Assembly: GCF_900188445.1 (NCBI RefSeq)
Contig: NZ_FZOR01000036.1
Coordinates: 25,757 to 89,756 of the forward strand
DNA: 64,000 bases
Direction: 5' to 3'
Origin: Actinomadura meyerae
GTDB lineage: Bacteria > Actinomycetota > Actinomycetes > Streptosporangiales > Streptosporangiaceae
The translations under genes and the position numbers were made by a program. The notes beneath the pieces were generated by a model that worked only from the letters and a program-made list of their open reading frames with translations, was not told the DNA's origin and did not search any database. Shown here piece after piece: positions 31,270 to 39,507 of this stretch; within the stretch, counting starts at the first letter, position 1; each line of letters starts with the position of its first letter.

Positions 31270-33474
31270 GTGGCGAGGAACGAGCACGACGGGCGTTCCC
31301 TGGAGGAGCGGCTGGCCTCTCTGGACGCGATGAGCGGTGACACGGCGGCCCCGCCCCCGGAGGGCGAGCAGTCGGCGCGGTCCGCCCCCGCCGAGCAGGA
31401 GAACGCGCCGCCGGAGCCGCCGGCCGCGCCCGAGCCGCCCGCCGCGCCGGGGCCACCGCCGGCCGCGCCGGAGCAGCAGGGTGCCGTGCCGGAACCGCCG
31501 GCCGCGCCGGAACCGCAGGGGCCCGCGCCCGAGCAGCCGGGGCCGCCGCCGCCCGTCCCGGACAACCCCAACCCCTGGCTCGCGGCGCCGCCCGCCTTCC
31601 AGGGCGCCGCCCCCGAGAACACCGGCTTCGGCGCGGAGAACTTCGGCCCGCCGCAGCCGCCGCCCTACGACGGCGGCCCCGTCCCGCAGCCGTTCGACGG
31701 GGGCATGCTGCCGCCGCCGTACTACCCGGCTCCGGCCTACGACCCGACGCAGGTCCCGCAGCCGCCCCAGCCGCCGTACGACGCGGGCGACGACTCCGCC
31801 CCGCCCCTCGAACAGCTGCCGCCGTACCCGTCCGACCAGTTCGCGCAGCAGCAGAACGCCGCCGGGCAGTACCAGCCGATCGACCCCGCCACCGGGCAGC
31901 CCTACCCGCAGGACACCGACGACGCGGGCCGCCCCTACGTGCTGATCGACCCGGCCACCGGCCGCCCGATGTCGCCCGACGTGATCGCCCCGCAGTTCCC
32001 GCCGATGCTCGACCCCGAGGCCGTCCAGCCGTACCCGCAGGACGCCAACGGCGCCGCCCAGCAGTACCCGCCGGCCGACCCGACGACCGCGCAGCCCTAT
32101 CCGCAGGCGGATCCGAACGCCGGCCAGCCCTTTCCGCAGGCCGACCCGAATGCCGCGCAGCCGTACCCGCCGGCTGACCCGAATGCCGCGCCGCCGTACC
32201 CGCCGGCCGATCCGACCACCGCGCAGCCCTATCCGCAGGCCGACCCGAACGCCGGCCAGCCGTACGCGCCGCCGCCCGTCCAGTACCCGCAGCCGTACCC
32301 GCAGGTCGACCCCAACACCGGCCAGCCGTACCCGCAGGTCGACCCGGCCACGGGCCAGCCCTACCCGCAGGACCCCAACGTTCAGGCGCAGCAGTACCAG
32401 CAGATCAACCCGGCCACCGGCCAGCCCTACGTGCCCATCGACCCGAACACCGGGCAGCCCTACCCGGGCTACGGCCCGCAGCAGGGGCAGATGACGCCGC
32501 CGGGGCACACCGCCCCGCCGCAGCAGGAGCCGCAGAACACCGACAGCCTCAGCTCCGAGAACCTCCTCGGCGAGCGCCGCATCGCGCCGTCCTCCGGGTG
32601 GCGGCGCGCGGTCTACAAGGCGACCGCCGGAAGCATCCACCCCGGTGAGTCGCAGAGCGAGCTGCGCCGCAAGGACCTGATCGCGCGTGCCCGCACCCCC
32701 GTCGCCGGCGGGCACCACCGGGTGGCCGTCATGTCGCTGAAGGGCGGCGTCGGCAAGACGACGACCACCACCGGCCTGGGCTCCATGCTCGGCTCCTTCC
32801 GCGGCGACCGGGTCATCGCGGTGGACGCCAACCCCGACCGCGGCACCCTCTCGGACAAGGTGCGCCTGGAGACCGCGGCGACCGTCCGCGACCTGCTCAA
32901 CAACCGCGACAACATCCACCGGTACGCGGACGTGCGCGCGTTCACCTCGCAGAACGAGGCGCGGCTGGAGATCCTCGCCTCCGACCGCGACCCGGCGGTC
33001 AGCGAGGCGTTCTCCGCCGAGGACTACGCCGCCGTCGCCGTCGTCCTGGAGCAGTACTACTCGGTCTGCATCACCGACTGCGGCACCGGGCTGCTGCACT
33101 CGGCGATGGCGGGCGTGCTGAGCCTTGCCGACCAGCTCGTCCTGGTCAGCTCCCCGTCGGTGGACGGCGCCCGCTCCGCGAGCGCCACCCTCGACTGGCT
33201 GGAGGCGCACGACCACGGGCACCTCGTCCGCAACGGCGTCGTCGTCCTGTCGATGGTCCGCAACCGCACCCGCAGCCAGGTCGACCTCGACAAGCTCCAG
33301 GCCCACTTCGAGAGCCGCTGCCGCGCGGTCGTCCGCATCCCCTACGACGACCACCTGGAGGAGGGCGCCGAGGTCGAGCTGGAGCAGCTCGCCCCCGCGA
33401 CCCGCGAGGCGTACCTGACCCTCGCCGCGGTCGTCGGCGACGGCTTCGCCTTCCAGCGCCCGCCCCAGTCCTGA
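31270..33474 (+). CDS. SCO5717/EspI-like MinD-type ATPase with proline-rich repeat head
   Basis: A 734-residue protein. Residues 1-420 are disordered and Pro/Gln/Glu-rich, with many degenerate copies of a QPYPQxDPNxG decapeptide between about 200 and 400. A ParA/MinD-type ATPase follows: deviant Walker A SLKGGVGKTTTTTG at about 490-503, AVDANPDRGTLSDKV (switch), and CITDCGTGLLHSAM. This is the plan of EspI of ESX-1 and of SCO5717, a growth-regulating ATPase near the type VII secretion genes of Streptomyces. No esx gene is in the window. The GTG start follows a G-run (GGGGGATAAACG). Confidence 0.85.
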   Translation: MARNEHDGRSLEERLASLDAMSGDTAAPPPEGEQSARSAPAEQENAPPEPPAAPEPPAAPGPPPAAPEQQGAVPEPPAAPEPQGPAPEQPGPPPPVPDNPNPWLAAPPAFQGAAPENTGFGAENFGPPQPPPYDGGPVPQPFDGGMLPPPYYPAPAYDPTQVPQPPQPPYDAGDDSAPPLEQLPPYPSDQFAQQQNAAGQYQPIDPATGQPYPQDTDDAGRPYVLIDPATGRPMSPDVIAPQFPPMLDPEAVQPYPQDANGAAQQYPPADPTTAQPYPQADPNAGQPFPQADPNAAQPYPPADPNAAPPYPPADPTTAQPYPQADPNAGQPYAPPPVQYPQPYPQVDPNTGQPYPQVDPATGQPYPQDPNVQAQQYQQINPATGQPYVPIDPNTGQPYPGYGPQQGQMTPPGHTAPPQQEPQNTDSLSSENLLGERRIAPSSGWRRAVYKATAGSIHPGESQSELRRKDLIARARTPVAGGHHRVAVMSLKGGVGKTTTTTGLGSMLGSFRGDRVIAVDANPDRGTLSDKVRLETAATVRDLLNNRDNIHRYADVRAFTSQNEARLEILASDRDPAVSEAFSAEDYAAVAVVLEQYYSVCITDCGTGLLHSAMAGVLSLADQLVLVSSPSVDGARSASATLDWLEAHDHGHLVRNGVVVLSMVRNRTRSQVDLDKLQAHFESRCRAVVRIPYDDHLEEGAEVELEQLAPATREAYLTLAAVVGDGFAFQRPPQS
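31861..32470 (+). repeat. degenerate ~30-bp coding tandem repeats
   Basis: Repeated units encode QPYPQxDPNxG-like decapeptides, around 15-18 copies with variants (AQPYPPADPN, GQPYPQVDPA). Near-identical stretches such as CAGCCCTATCCGCAGGC recur at about 32094 and 32224, which suggests recent slippage or recombination within the gene. Confidence 0.8.
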
Positions 33475-33497
33475 CCGGCCGGGTAGGGTCACGTTCC

Positions 33498-33875
33498 GTG
33501 ACGGACGTCGATGGCTTGTACGTGGGGAAGGCGGGGCCGGACGCGGCGGCGGACCGGGGGTGGCTGCTCGGGCATTTCAAGGAGCCCGGCGACCTGCGGC
33601 ACAGCGACGAGGTCGAGATCAAGTGGGGCGTCCACCCGAAGGGGGAGCGGCGCGCCGCGTGGACGGACGGCGAGAAGCGCACCGCGCTGCTCGTCCTGAT
33701 CAGCGGGCGGTTCCGGCTGGAGTTCCCCGGCCGGAACGTGGTCCTCGCCGAGCAGGGCGACTACGTGGTGTGGGGGCGCGGCGTCGACCACTCGTGGGAG
33801 GCCGAGGAGGAGTCGGTCGTCCTGACGGTGCGGTGGCCGTCCATCCCGGGGTACCGCGTCCCCGAGGAACCATAG
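33498..33875 (+). CDS. small cupin-domain protein
   Basis: A 125-residue single cupin. HSDEVEIKWGVHPKGER and LLVLISGRFRLEFPGRNVVLAEQGDYVVWGRGVDHSW match the two cupin motifs, with a partial set of His/Glu metal ligands. Homologues are sometimes listed as signal peptidase, which the sequence does not support: no signal-peptidase Ser/Lys dyad and no TM. Function unknown. TAGGGT (33484-33489) lies 8 nt before the GTG, close to the leaderless pattern. It follows the EspI-like gene by 23 bp. Confidence 0.8.
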   Translation: MTDVDGLYVGKAGPDAAADRGWLLGHFKEPGDLRHSDEVEIKWGVHPKGERRAAWTDGEKRTALLVLISGRFRLEFPGRNVVLAEQGDYVVWGRGVDHSWEAEEESVVLTVRWPSIPGYRVPEEP

Positions 33876-33900
33876 GCGGTCGTCGCACGTCCCAACGGCC

Positions 33901-34335
33901 ATGATCGGCAGAGTGCGGACCGCTCCGGCCGCGGCGATCCTGGCGTTGTGCGTGGGCTGTTCGGGTTCTTCGTCCGGGGACGTGGTGTGCGCACCGTGCG
34001 GGCCGCCCGTCACGGTCACCGTGTCGGGTCTGGGGCAGTTGGCGGGTGACGGCTGGCGCCTCCGGGTCTGTGTCGGGGACCTGCCGTGCAAGAGCCTGCC
34101 CGTCCCCGAGCGGGCGAGCGCTTCGTGCGGGCGGGTGCCGTGCACCTGGATGAGCCCGGACGCCCTGCAACTCACCCTCGACGGCGAGCCGCGTCGCCTG
34201 GCGGGGGTGCCCGTGCGGGTGACCACGTCCAAGAGGGGTGAGGCCGGGGCGCGGAGGGCTGCGACGATGGCGTTCACCGCTGGACGGAAGCCGTGCGGCT
34301 GCGACCGGGCGCACGCCGACGTCAGGCTCGGGTGA
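33901..34335 (+). CDS. putative secreted Cys-rich lipoprotein
   Basis: A 144-residue protein with an N-terminal hydrophobic segment (AAAILALCVGC), an imperfect lipobox with Cys21, and a Ser/Gly linker. The mature part has about eight further Cys and a beta-rich look (VTVTVSGLGQLAGDGWRLRVCVGDLPCKSLPV). No family recognised. The start could be ATG 33901 or GTG 33913. Function unknown; envelope location inferred. Confidence 0.55.
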   Translation: MIGRVRTAPAAAILALCVGCSGSSSGDVVCAPCGPPVTVTVSGLGQLAGDGWRLRVCVGDLPCKSLPVPERASASCGRVPCTWMSPDALQLTLDGEPRRLAGVPVRVTTSKRGEAGARRAATMAFTAGRKPCGCDRAHADVRLG

Positions 34336-34407
34336 ACTCCCCATATGCGGTCGATGGCACGCGGCCGTGACCGCTATCGTGGTCGGTGGCCGGACGACCG
34401 GCCGCCG

Positions 34408-34496
34408 GGAGAGTTCGCATAGTGGACTAGTGCAGGCGCCTTGAAAGCGCCCAGGGCTGGGGACAGTCCTCGTGGGTTCGAATCCCACACTCTCCG
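34408..34496 (+). tRNA. tRNA-Ser (anticodon TGA)
   Basis: Acceptor arm GGAGAGT (34408-34414) pairs with ACTCTCC (34489-34495), discriminator G at 34496. The anticodon stem GGCGC/GCGCC encloses loop CTTGAAA with anticodon TGA. A long class II variable arm follows, and the T-arm contains GGGTTCGAATCCC. The CCA end is not encoded. Reads UCN codons, mainly UCA. Confidence 0.96.
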
Positions 34497-34608
34497 CTTT
34501 CCGCTCGCAGCGGCGCGGGCCCCCGCCGGCGCCGGACATTCGCGGCGGGACTCGCCGAACGTTACAAAGGGACCGATCGGGCAGAAGGCATCCGTTACCC
34601 TCTTCGGC

Positions 34609-34776
34609 ATGTCGCAGACACCGAATGATCCGGCGGGCACGACGCACCAGTTCCAGAACTTCGCCAGCCAGGCGCAGCCGCAGAAGTCCGGCCCGAACGT
34701 CGGGATGATCGTCGGCATCCTCGCCGCGGTCGCGGTCGTCGTGGTGCTGATCGCCGCGATCATGATGATGCTCTAG
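34609..34776 (+). CDS. small single-TM protein, 55 aa
   Basis: A hydrophilic Gln/Pro-rich N-terminus (about 1-28) is followed by one TM segment ending in IAAIMMML at the C-terminus. ATG 34609 fits the leaderless rule (TACCCT at 34596-34601, 7-nt gap), which supports it as a real gene. Function unknown; probably a small tail-anchored membrane protein. Follows the tRNA-Ser gene. Confidence 0.65.
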   Translation: MSQTPNDPAGTTHQFQNFASQAQPQKSGPNVGMIVGILAAVAVVVVLIAAIMMML

Positions 34777-34794
34777 CCGGCGTCCCGGCCGGTC

Positions 34795-35541
34795 TCACCG
34801 GCCCGAGCTGCTGAAGTGCTGGTAGTCGCGGGCGCCGCTCCACTCGCCGCCCCAGCCCCAGCCGATCGACGCGAACGCCTTCACCACCTTGTCCCCGGCG
34901 TGGATCATGCCGGGTGCGTCCAGCTTGCGGTTCTTGTACTTGGCGCAGTCCTTGTGGGCCGTGCGCCCGTCCGCGTAGACGTAGGGGTTCTGGCAGGGGT
35001 TGATGTCGACGGCGAGGCCGTAGGCGTGCTGCGAGAACGAGCTGGAGCCGGTCGCGGCGCGGCAGTTGAACGCCGAGGTGTTGTTGGCCTCGATCGAGTC
35101 GAAGTCGCTGCCGCCGTACTTGTCGACGGGCTCCATGCGCTCGATCGGGTAGCGCATGGCGTACAGCTTCTTGAAGACGGAGACGAGGTCGTCCGCCGCC
35201 TTGGCGTTGACGACGAGGCGGCCGCCGGTGTGCGGCTTGTCGTCCATGCCCCAGAAGGTCATCTCGATCATCCGCAGCCCGGACGGCGCCACCGGGCAGC
35301 CCCGGCGCCAGGACGACCGCAGGTCGCCGGCGGTCACCTTCTTGACCGCGGCCTGGAACTCCTGCTTGGTCGGGGTCGGCGACGGCGACTGCGACGGCGC
35401 CGCGGTCTCGGACGCGGTGGGCGGGGTCGCGGGCGGCGACTCACCGGAGTCGTCGCCGCGACCACATCCGGTCGCGGCGAGCGCCACCCCGAGCAGTGCG
35501 GCGAGCGCGGTCGCGCTGGTAATCGGCCCTCTACCTGGCAT
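34795..35541 (-). CDS. M15-family peptidase lipoprotein (D-Ala-D-Ala carboxypeptidase-like)
   Basis: A 248-residue lipoprotein with signal peptide and lipobox LAATGC, Ser/Pro/Thr linker to about residue 60, then an M15 zinc peptidase domain. The zinc site SQHAYGLAVDINP (SxHxxGxAxD) and the C-terminal DYQHF His are present, and WGWGGEW is typical of M15C endolysin-like members. It probably trims peptidoglycan peptides outside the membrane. ATG 35541 is leaderless (TATGCT at 35553-35548, 6-nt gap). Convergent with the small membrane-protein gene at 34609. Confidence 0.88.
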   Translation of the reverse strand: MPGRGPITSATALAALLGVALAATGCGRGDDSGESPPATPPTASETAAPSQSPSPTPTKQEFQAAVKKVTAGDLRSSWRRGCPVAPSGLRMIEMTFWGMDDKPHTGGRLVVNAKAADDLVSVFKKLYAMRYPIERMEPVDKYGGSDFDSIEANNTSAFNCRAATGSSSFSQHAYGLAVDINPCQNPYVYADGRTAHKDCAKYKNRKLDAPGMIHAGDKVVKAFASIGWGWGGEWSGARDYQHFSSSGR

Positions 35542-35706
35542 CTTTGCAGCATACGCAGGTCAGGAGCGGTACGTGCGGTACCACACGTCCGCTACGGTGC
35601 GTTTGAACGCCCGTCCGCCGGATAGGGGCCGGGACGTGACGGGCCGTGGACGCTCACCCAACCGCCGGGCAGGCCGCCCGGTGACGTCCGGTCGCAGGGA
35701 GCCGGC

Positions 35707-36126
35707 ATGACGGAAGCTCAGGAGAGCGACCTCCCCAGCCTCGAAGACGAGATCTTCGCCGTGGCGCACAACGTGGAGGTGGAGCAGGGGGCCGTGCAGC
35801 CTCGGCTGCCGGCCGACAGGGCGCAGGTCCTGGTCGAGCGCGCGCGCGTGTTCCTCGGCCGGGACGTGAAGGCGCTGGCGGCGGGCTTCGGCGTGTTCCT
35901 GTTCGTCGACCTCGTGATGATGTGGGCGCCGCTGATGATGAGCCGGCGCCCGAGCCTGCTGCCGCAGTTCGTCACGCTGCTGCTGCTCGCGTACGGGCTC
36001 GGCGGGCTGCTCGTGTGGCGGGTCGGGGGGCGGTGGCGGACGTTCGGCATCGGCATGATGCTCGCCTGGGTCTTCCTGACGCTGGTGTCCGTCGGCTTCC
36101 TGACCGGGGTGACGTTCCCGCTCTGA
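35707..36126 (+). CDS. hypothetical membrane protein
   Basis: A 139-residue protein with an acidic cytoplasmic N-terminus (about 1-55) and three hydrophobic segments (about 56-78, 85-103 and 112-135). No family recognised. ATG 35707 has GGGAG 7 nt upstream. Convergent with the MarR gene, 18 bp between stops. Confidence 0.65.
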   Translation: MTEAQESDLPSLEDEIFAVAHNVEVEQGAVQPRLPADRAQVLVERARVFLGRDVKALAAGFGVFLFVDLVMMWAPLMMSRRPSLLPQFVTLLLLAYGLGGLLVWRVGGRWRTFGIGMMLAWVFLTLVSVGFLTGVTFPL

Positions 36127-36144
36127 GCCGCCCGTGCGGGGTGG

Positions 36145-36603
36145 TCAGGCCGGGCCGACGCGCTTCAGGACGAGGCTGAACGCGCGCCCGACGGCCTCCA
36201 GGTCGGCGGGGTCGATGACGTCGATGAAGAACGACCGGACCGTCTCGACGTGGTCGCGGGCCGCGCGTTCGAGCGTGGCGAACCCCTCGTCGGTGAGGTG
36301 CGCGTAGACGCCGCGCTTGTCGTTGGGGCAGCTGTCCCGCTTGACCAGGCCCTTGTTCTCCAGCCGGGAGCAGGTGTGCGACAGCCGGGAGCGGGACTGG
36401 CTGGCGTTCTCGGCGAGCTCGGCCATCCGCAGCCGGCGCTCGGGGGCCTCCGACAGCCGGACGAGGATCTCGTACTCCGACACCGACAGCCCGTGCTTGG
36501 CCTTGAGGTCGCGGTCCATGATCTCGGTGAGCCGGACGCTGCCGTCCACGTAGGCCCGCCAATCGCGCTGCTGGGCGGCGTCGAGCCAGCGAGGTTCGCT
36601 CAT
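36145..36603 (-). CDS. MarR-family regulator
   Basis: A 152-residue winged-helix repressor. LSVSEYEILVRLSEAPERRLRMAELAENASQSRSRLSHTCSRLENKGLVKR is the DNA-binding domain and NDKRGVYAHLTDEG the wing. It is divergent from pirin, and two palindromes built on GTTGAA/TTCAAC lie between them (36625-36638 and 36694-36711), so autoregulation and pirin control are likely (inference). The ATG is leaderless: -10 TATACT (36616-36611) with a 7-nt gap. Site 1 overlaps the region of its -35 box. Confidence 0.92.
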   Translation of the reverse strand: MSEPRWLDAAQQRDWRAYVDGSVRLTEIMDRDLKAKHGLSVSEYEILVRLSEAPERRLRMAELAENASQSRSRLSHTCSRLENKGLVKRDSCPNDKRGVYAHLTDEGFATLERAARDHVETVRSFFIDVIDPADLEAVGRAFSLVLKRVGPA

Positions 36604-36624
36604 ACCCGGAAGTATAGAACATAT

Positions 36625-36638
36625 GTTGAAGATTCAAC
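36625..36638. promoter_or_regulatory. MarR operator 1
   Basis: GTTGAA and TTCAAC arms separated by GA, 22 bp upstream of the marR start codon and over its promoter. Same half-site as operator 2. Confidence 0.7.
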
Positions 36639-36693
36639 TAGTGCGCGCTATCTTCACGGTAGCAGTCCCGCGACCGCGATCCGTACGCGGAAA

Positions 36694-36711
36694 TAGTTGA
36701 AGAATCAACTA
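36694..36711. promoter_or_regulatory. MarR operator 2
   Basis: Perfect palindrome TAGTTGA, AGAA, TCAACTA, 60 bp before the pirin start codon. It shares the TTGA/TCAA half-sites with operator 1. Confidence 0.72.
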
Positions 36712-36770
36712 CGTTGCGGGGAGCAGTGCACCGCCCGGCCGGGACGGGCACCCGAACGAGGGGAGAACCC

Positions 36771-37781
36771 ATGCCTGCCGTGATGGCCGACCCGCTGACC
36801 CTGCCCCGCCTCCCGCTGCTGCCGCAGGGGGACACCGACTGGCGGCGCGTCGCCAAGGTCGTGACCGCCCAGCGCCACCTCGAAGGGGAGGGATTCCAGG
36901 TCAGGCGCCCCTTCCCGGGCGTCGACCTGGCCCTGGCCGACCCGTTCCTGCTCCTCGACCACATGGGCGCCGTCGAGTACGGCCCGGGGGAGGCGAAGGG
37001 GACGCCGTGGCACCCGCACCGCGGGTTCGAGACGGTCACCTACATCATCGACGGCGCGTTCCAGCACCGGGACACCACCGGCGGGGGCGGCCTCATCTCC
37101 GACGGCGCCACGCAGTGGATGACCGCCGCGTCCGGGATCCAGCACATCGAGCAGCCGCCGCCCGAACTGGTCGACAAGGGCGGGCTGTTCCACGGCGTCC
37201 AGCTCTGGGTGAACCTGCCGCGCGCGCAGAAGTGGGTCCCGCCGCGCTACCAGGACATCGAGGCCCGGGACGTGAAGCTGCTGGCCGCCGACGACGGCTC
37301 GTCGCTCGTGCGCGTCATCGCCGGATCGCTCGCCGGTCACGACGGCCCCGGCGTCACGTACACGCCGATCAACTACCTGCACGCGACGGTCGCACCCGGC
37401 GCCCGGCTCGCGCTGCCGTGGCCGCGCGACTTCAACGCGCTGGTGTACGTCCTCTCCGGGCGCGGTACCGTCGGGGTGGAAGAGGTTGGGCTGGACGAGG
37501 GCCGGCTCGCGGTTTTCGCCGGCTCCCACCACAAGGGGACCGGGGACGGTCTGGTCGTCCGTGCGGCCGACAGCCAGCCGCTGGCCAGCGCGAACGGGTG
37601 GGAGATCCTGGTCCTCGGCGGGCTGCCGATCCGCGAGCCGGTCGCCCGGTACGGGCCGTTCGTGATGAACACCCGCGACGAGATCGTCCAGGCCTTCGAG
37701 GACTTCCAGGCCGGACGCATGGGCACCGTCCCCGCGGAGAAGGTGCCGCACCGCTCCGACGCCGACGAGTCCCTCGCCTGA
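36771..37781 (+). CDS. pirin family protein
   Basis: A 336-residue bicupin. The pirin metal site is present as HPHRGFETVTYI (two His) and IQHIEQ (His and Glu), and RRPFPGVDLALADPFLLLDHMG is the typical N-terminal region. Bacterial pirins act as quercetinases or as redox-sensing partners of metabolic enzymes; which applies here is open. ATG 36771 has GGGAGA at 8 nt. Under likely control of the divergent MarR protein. Confidence 0.92.
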   Translation: MPAVMADPLTLPRLPLLPQGDTDWRRVAKVVTAQRHLEGEGFQVRRPFPGVDLALADPFLLLDHMGAVEYGPGEAKGTPWHPHRGFETVTYIIDGAFQHRDTTGGGGLISDGATQWMTAASGIQHIEQPPPELVDKGGLFHGVQLWVNLPRAQKWVPPRYQDIEARDVKLLAADDGSSLVRVIAGSLAGHDGPGVTYTPINYLHATVAPGARLALPWPRDFNALVYVLSGRGTVGVEEVGLDEGRLAVFAGSHHKGTGDGLVVRAADSQPLASANGWEILVLGGLPIREPVARYGPFVMNTRDEIVQAFEDFQAGRMGTVPAEKVPHRSDADESLA

Positions 37782-37916
37782 CTCCCGCGGGCGGTCCTGT
37801 CCGGTACCCCGCTCCGGACAGGCCCGCCCCCGGGCCCACCCGGGGGAGGCCGCGCGGTGAGTGCGGGCCGATATCGCGGTTCGCGTGACGCGACCGGACG
37901 CATGCGATACTGTGTT

Positions 37917-37948
37917 CGAACAAGTCGAACAGCAGTTCGACTTGTTCG
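37917..37948. promoter_or_regulatory. SOS-type (LexA) box inside a 14-bp-arm palindrome
   Basis: Arms CGAACAAGTCGAAC (37917-37930) and its exact complement (37935-37948) flank AGCA. The core 37925-37940 matches the actinobacterial LexA consensus TCGAAC(N4)GTTCGA at every defined base. A GATACT -10-like box lies just upstream (about 37907-37912), so LexA would sit on the transcription start. Confidence 0.75.
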
Positions 37949-37974
37949 GGAACGCGCTCGCCCCGGGAGGCGAC

Positions 37975-39294
37975 ATGGTGGCGACGGCCACGCGAGGGCA
38001 TGAGGCCCCGGCGCGCTGCGGGCGGCGGCAGGCGACACGCCGCAGCGATTTCTACGCAAATCTACGGCCGCAGCTATACCGCCTCATAGAGTCCGACAGC
38101 GTGGACCCCGTGCGCAACCCCTATGCCCCGGGCGCCGGGCAGCGCCCTCCCGAACTGGCCGGCCGCGACCGCGAACTCAAGCAGTTCGAGGTGGTGCTCG
38201 AACGCGTCGCCCGCGGCCGCCCCGAACGCAGCATGATCGTCACCGGCCTCCGCGGTGTGGGCAAGACCGTGCTGCTCAACGCGTTCCGCTCGATGGCCAT
38301 CCAGCGGCTGTGGGGGACGGGCAAGATCGAGGCCCGGCCCGACCAGTCGATCCGGCGCCCGGTCGCCTCGGCGCTGCACCGGGCCGTCCGCGAGCTGGCG
38401 CCCCGGCACCGCGCCCCCGACCGCATCGAGGAGTTCCTCGGCGTGCTGAAGGCGTTCGCGCAGTCGGGGCCGGAGCCGTCCGGCAAGGCCAAGGCGCGGG
38501 CGCACCGCTGGCAGCCCGGCATCGACGTGCCCGCCGCGCGCGGCCGGGCCGACTCCGGCGACCTGGAGATCGACCTCACCGAGCTGTTCGTGGACGCCGC
38601 GTCCGTCGCGACCGACGTCGGCGTCGGCATCGCGCTGTTCGTCGACGAGATGCAGGACATCCCCGCCGACGACGTCTCCGCGCTGTGCGCCGCGTGCCAC
38701 GAGCTGTCGCAGGTCGGCGGGCCGCTGATCGTGGTGGGCGCGGGGCTGCCGCACCTGCCGGCCGTCCTGTCCGCCAGCAAGTCCTACTCCGAGCGGCTGT
38801 TCCGGTACGCGCGGATCGACCGGCTCGACCGGGAGTCCGCCGACCACGCCCTCACGGCCCCCGCCGAGCGCGAGGACGTCACCTTCACCGAGGACGCCCT
38901 CGACGCGCTGTACGGCGCGGCCGACGGCTACCCCTACTTCGTCCAGGCGTACGCCAAGGTCGTCTGGGACGTCGCCCCCGACACCCCGATCACGGCGGAC
39001 GACATCAAGGTCGCCGCCCCCGAGGCGGAGAGCGAGCTCGCGGTCGGCTTCTTCGGCAGCCGCTACGAGCGCGCCACCCCCGCCGAGCGCGACTACATGC
39101 GCGCGATGGCCATGCTCGGCGACGACCCGGTGCCCACGGCCTCGGTCGCCGACGAGCTGGGCCGCAAACCGTCCAGCCTGTCGCCCGCCCGCGACGGGCT
39201 CATCAAGAAGGGCCTCATCTACAGCGCCGAGCGCGGCATGGTCGCCTTCACGGTCCCGCACTTCGGCAAGTTCCTCCGCTCCCAACCCGCCTGA
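37975..39294 (+). CDS. AAA ATPase (archaeal-type/orc-like) with C-terminal winged helix
   Basis: A 439-residue ATPase. Walker A GLRGVGKT at about 90, Walker B IALFVDEMQD at about 219, sensor-like LIVVGAGLPHLP, and a C-terminal winged helix (TASVADELGRKPSSLSPARDGLIKKGLI) as in Cdc6/STAND-like ATPases. ATG 37975 has GGGAGG 5 nt upstream and lies 35 bp after the SOS box. GTG 38101 (DPVRNPYAPGAGQRPPEL) is an alternative start with TAGAGT 8 nt before it, and probably matches homologues better. Cellular role unknown. The SOS box suggests a DNA-damage function. Confidence 0.82.
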   Translation: MVATATRGHEAPARCGRRQATRRSDFYANLRPQLYRLIESDSVDPVRNPYAPGAGQRPPELAGRDRELKQFEVVLERVARGRPERSMIVTGLRGVGKTVLLNAFRSMAIQRLWGTGKIEARPDQSIRRPVASALHRAVRELAPRHRAPDRIEEFLGVLKAFAQSGPEPSGKAKARAHRWQPGIDVPAARGRADSGDLEIDLTELFVDAASVATDVGVGIALFVDEMQDIPADDVSALCAACHELSQVGGPLIVVGAGLPHLPAVLSASKSYSERLFRYARIDRLDRESADHALTAPAEREDVTFTEDALDALYGAADGYPYFVQAYAKVVWDVAPDTPITADDIKVAAPEAESELAVGFFGSRYERATPAERDYMRAMAMLGDDPVPTASVADELGRKPSSLSPARDGLIKKGLIYSAERGMVAFTVPHFGKFLRSQPA

Positions 39295-39307
39295 CGCGAC
39301 ATCTCGA

Positions 39308-39480
39308 TACGGCTCTCTAGCGAAAAGGCTAGAGAGCCGTAGAAAACCGCATGCGTGGCTGTCGTCCGCCGAATATCCGGCTCTCTAGCCCCGGTCATAG
39401 AGAGCCGTAGATTTCGCTCGCCATGCCTCTGGTGGAAACTAAGGCTCTCTAGCTTTTCTTGTAGAAAGCACTAGACGGCC
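39308..39480. repeat. three related hairpins in tandem
   Basis: Copy 1: TACGGCTCTCTAGC (39308-39321) with perfect complement 39328-39341, loop GAAAAG. Copy 2: CGGCTCTCTA (39378-39387) with 39398-39407. Copy 3: GGCTCTCTAGC (39443-39453) with a degenerate right arm ending near 39480. Spacing is about 68 and 64 bp. They sit between the AAA ATPase and a convergent reductase gene. Terminator duty alone would not need three conserved copies. Confidence 0.8.
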
Positions 39481-39507
39481 GCAGAAACAGGTCCCGCCGG
39501 ACGCGGG

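Noticed and set aside
31270..33474. A type VII secretion locus
   Set aside because: Only the EspI/SCO5717-like ATPase is here. No EsxA/B, EccC or mycosin gene is in the window.
33498..33875. Signal peptidase annotation for the small cupin
   Set aside because: No TM segment and no Ser/Lys catalytic dyad; the cupin strands are clear.
39308..39480. Triple repeat as a small CRISPR array
   Set aside because: Only three copies, each a palindrome with a different loop, arms not equally conserved, unequal spacing and no cas gene nearby.
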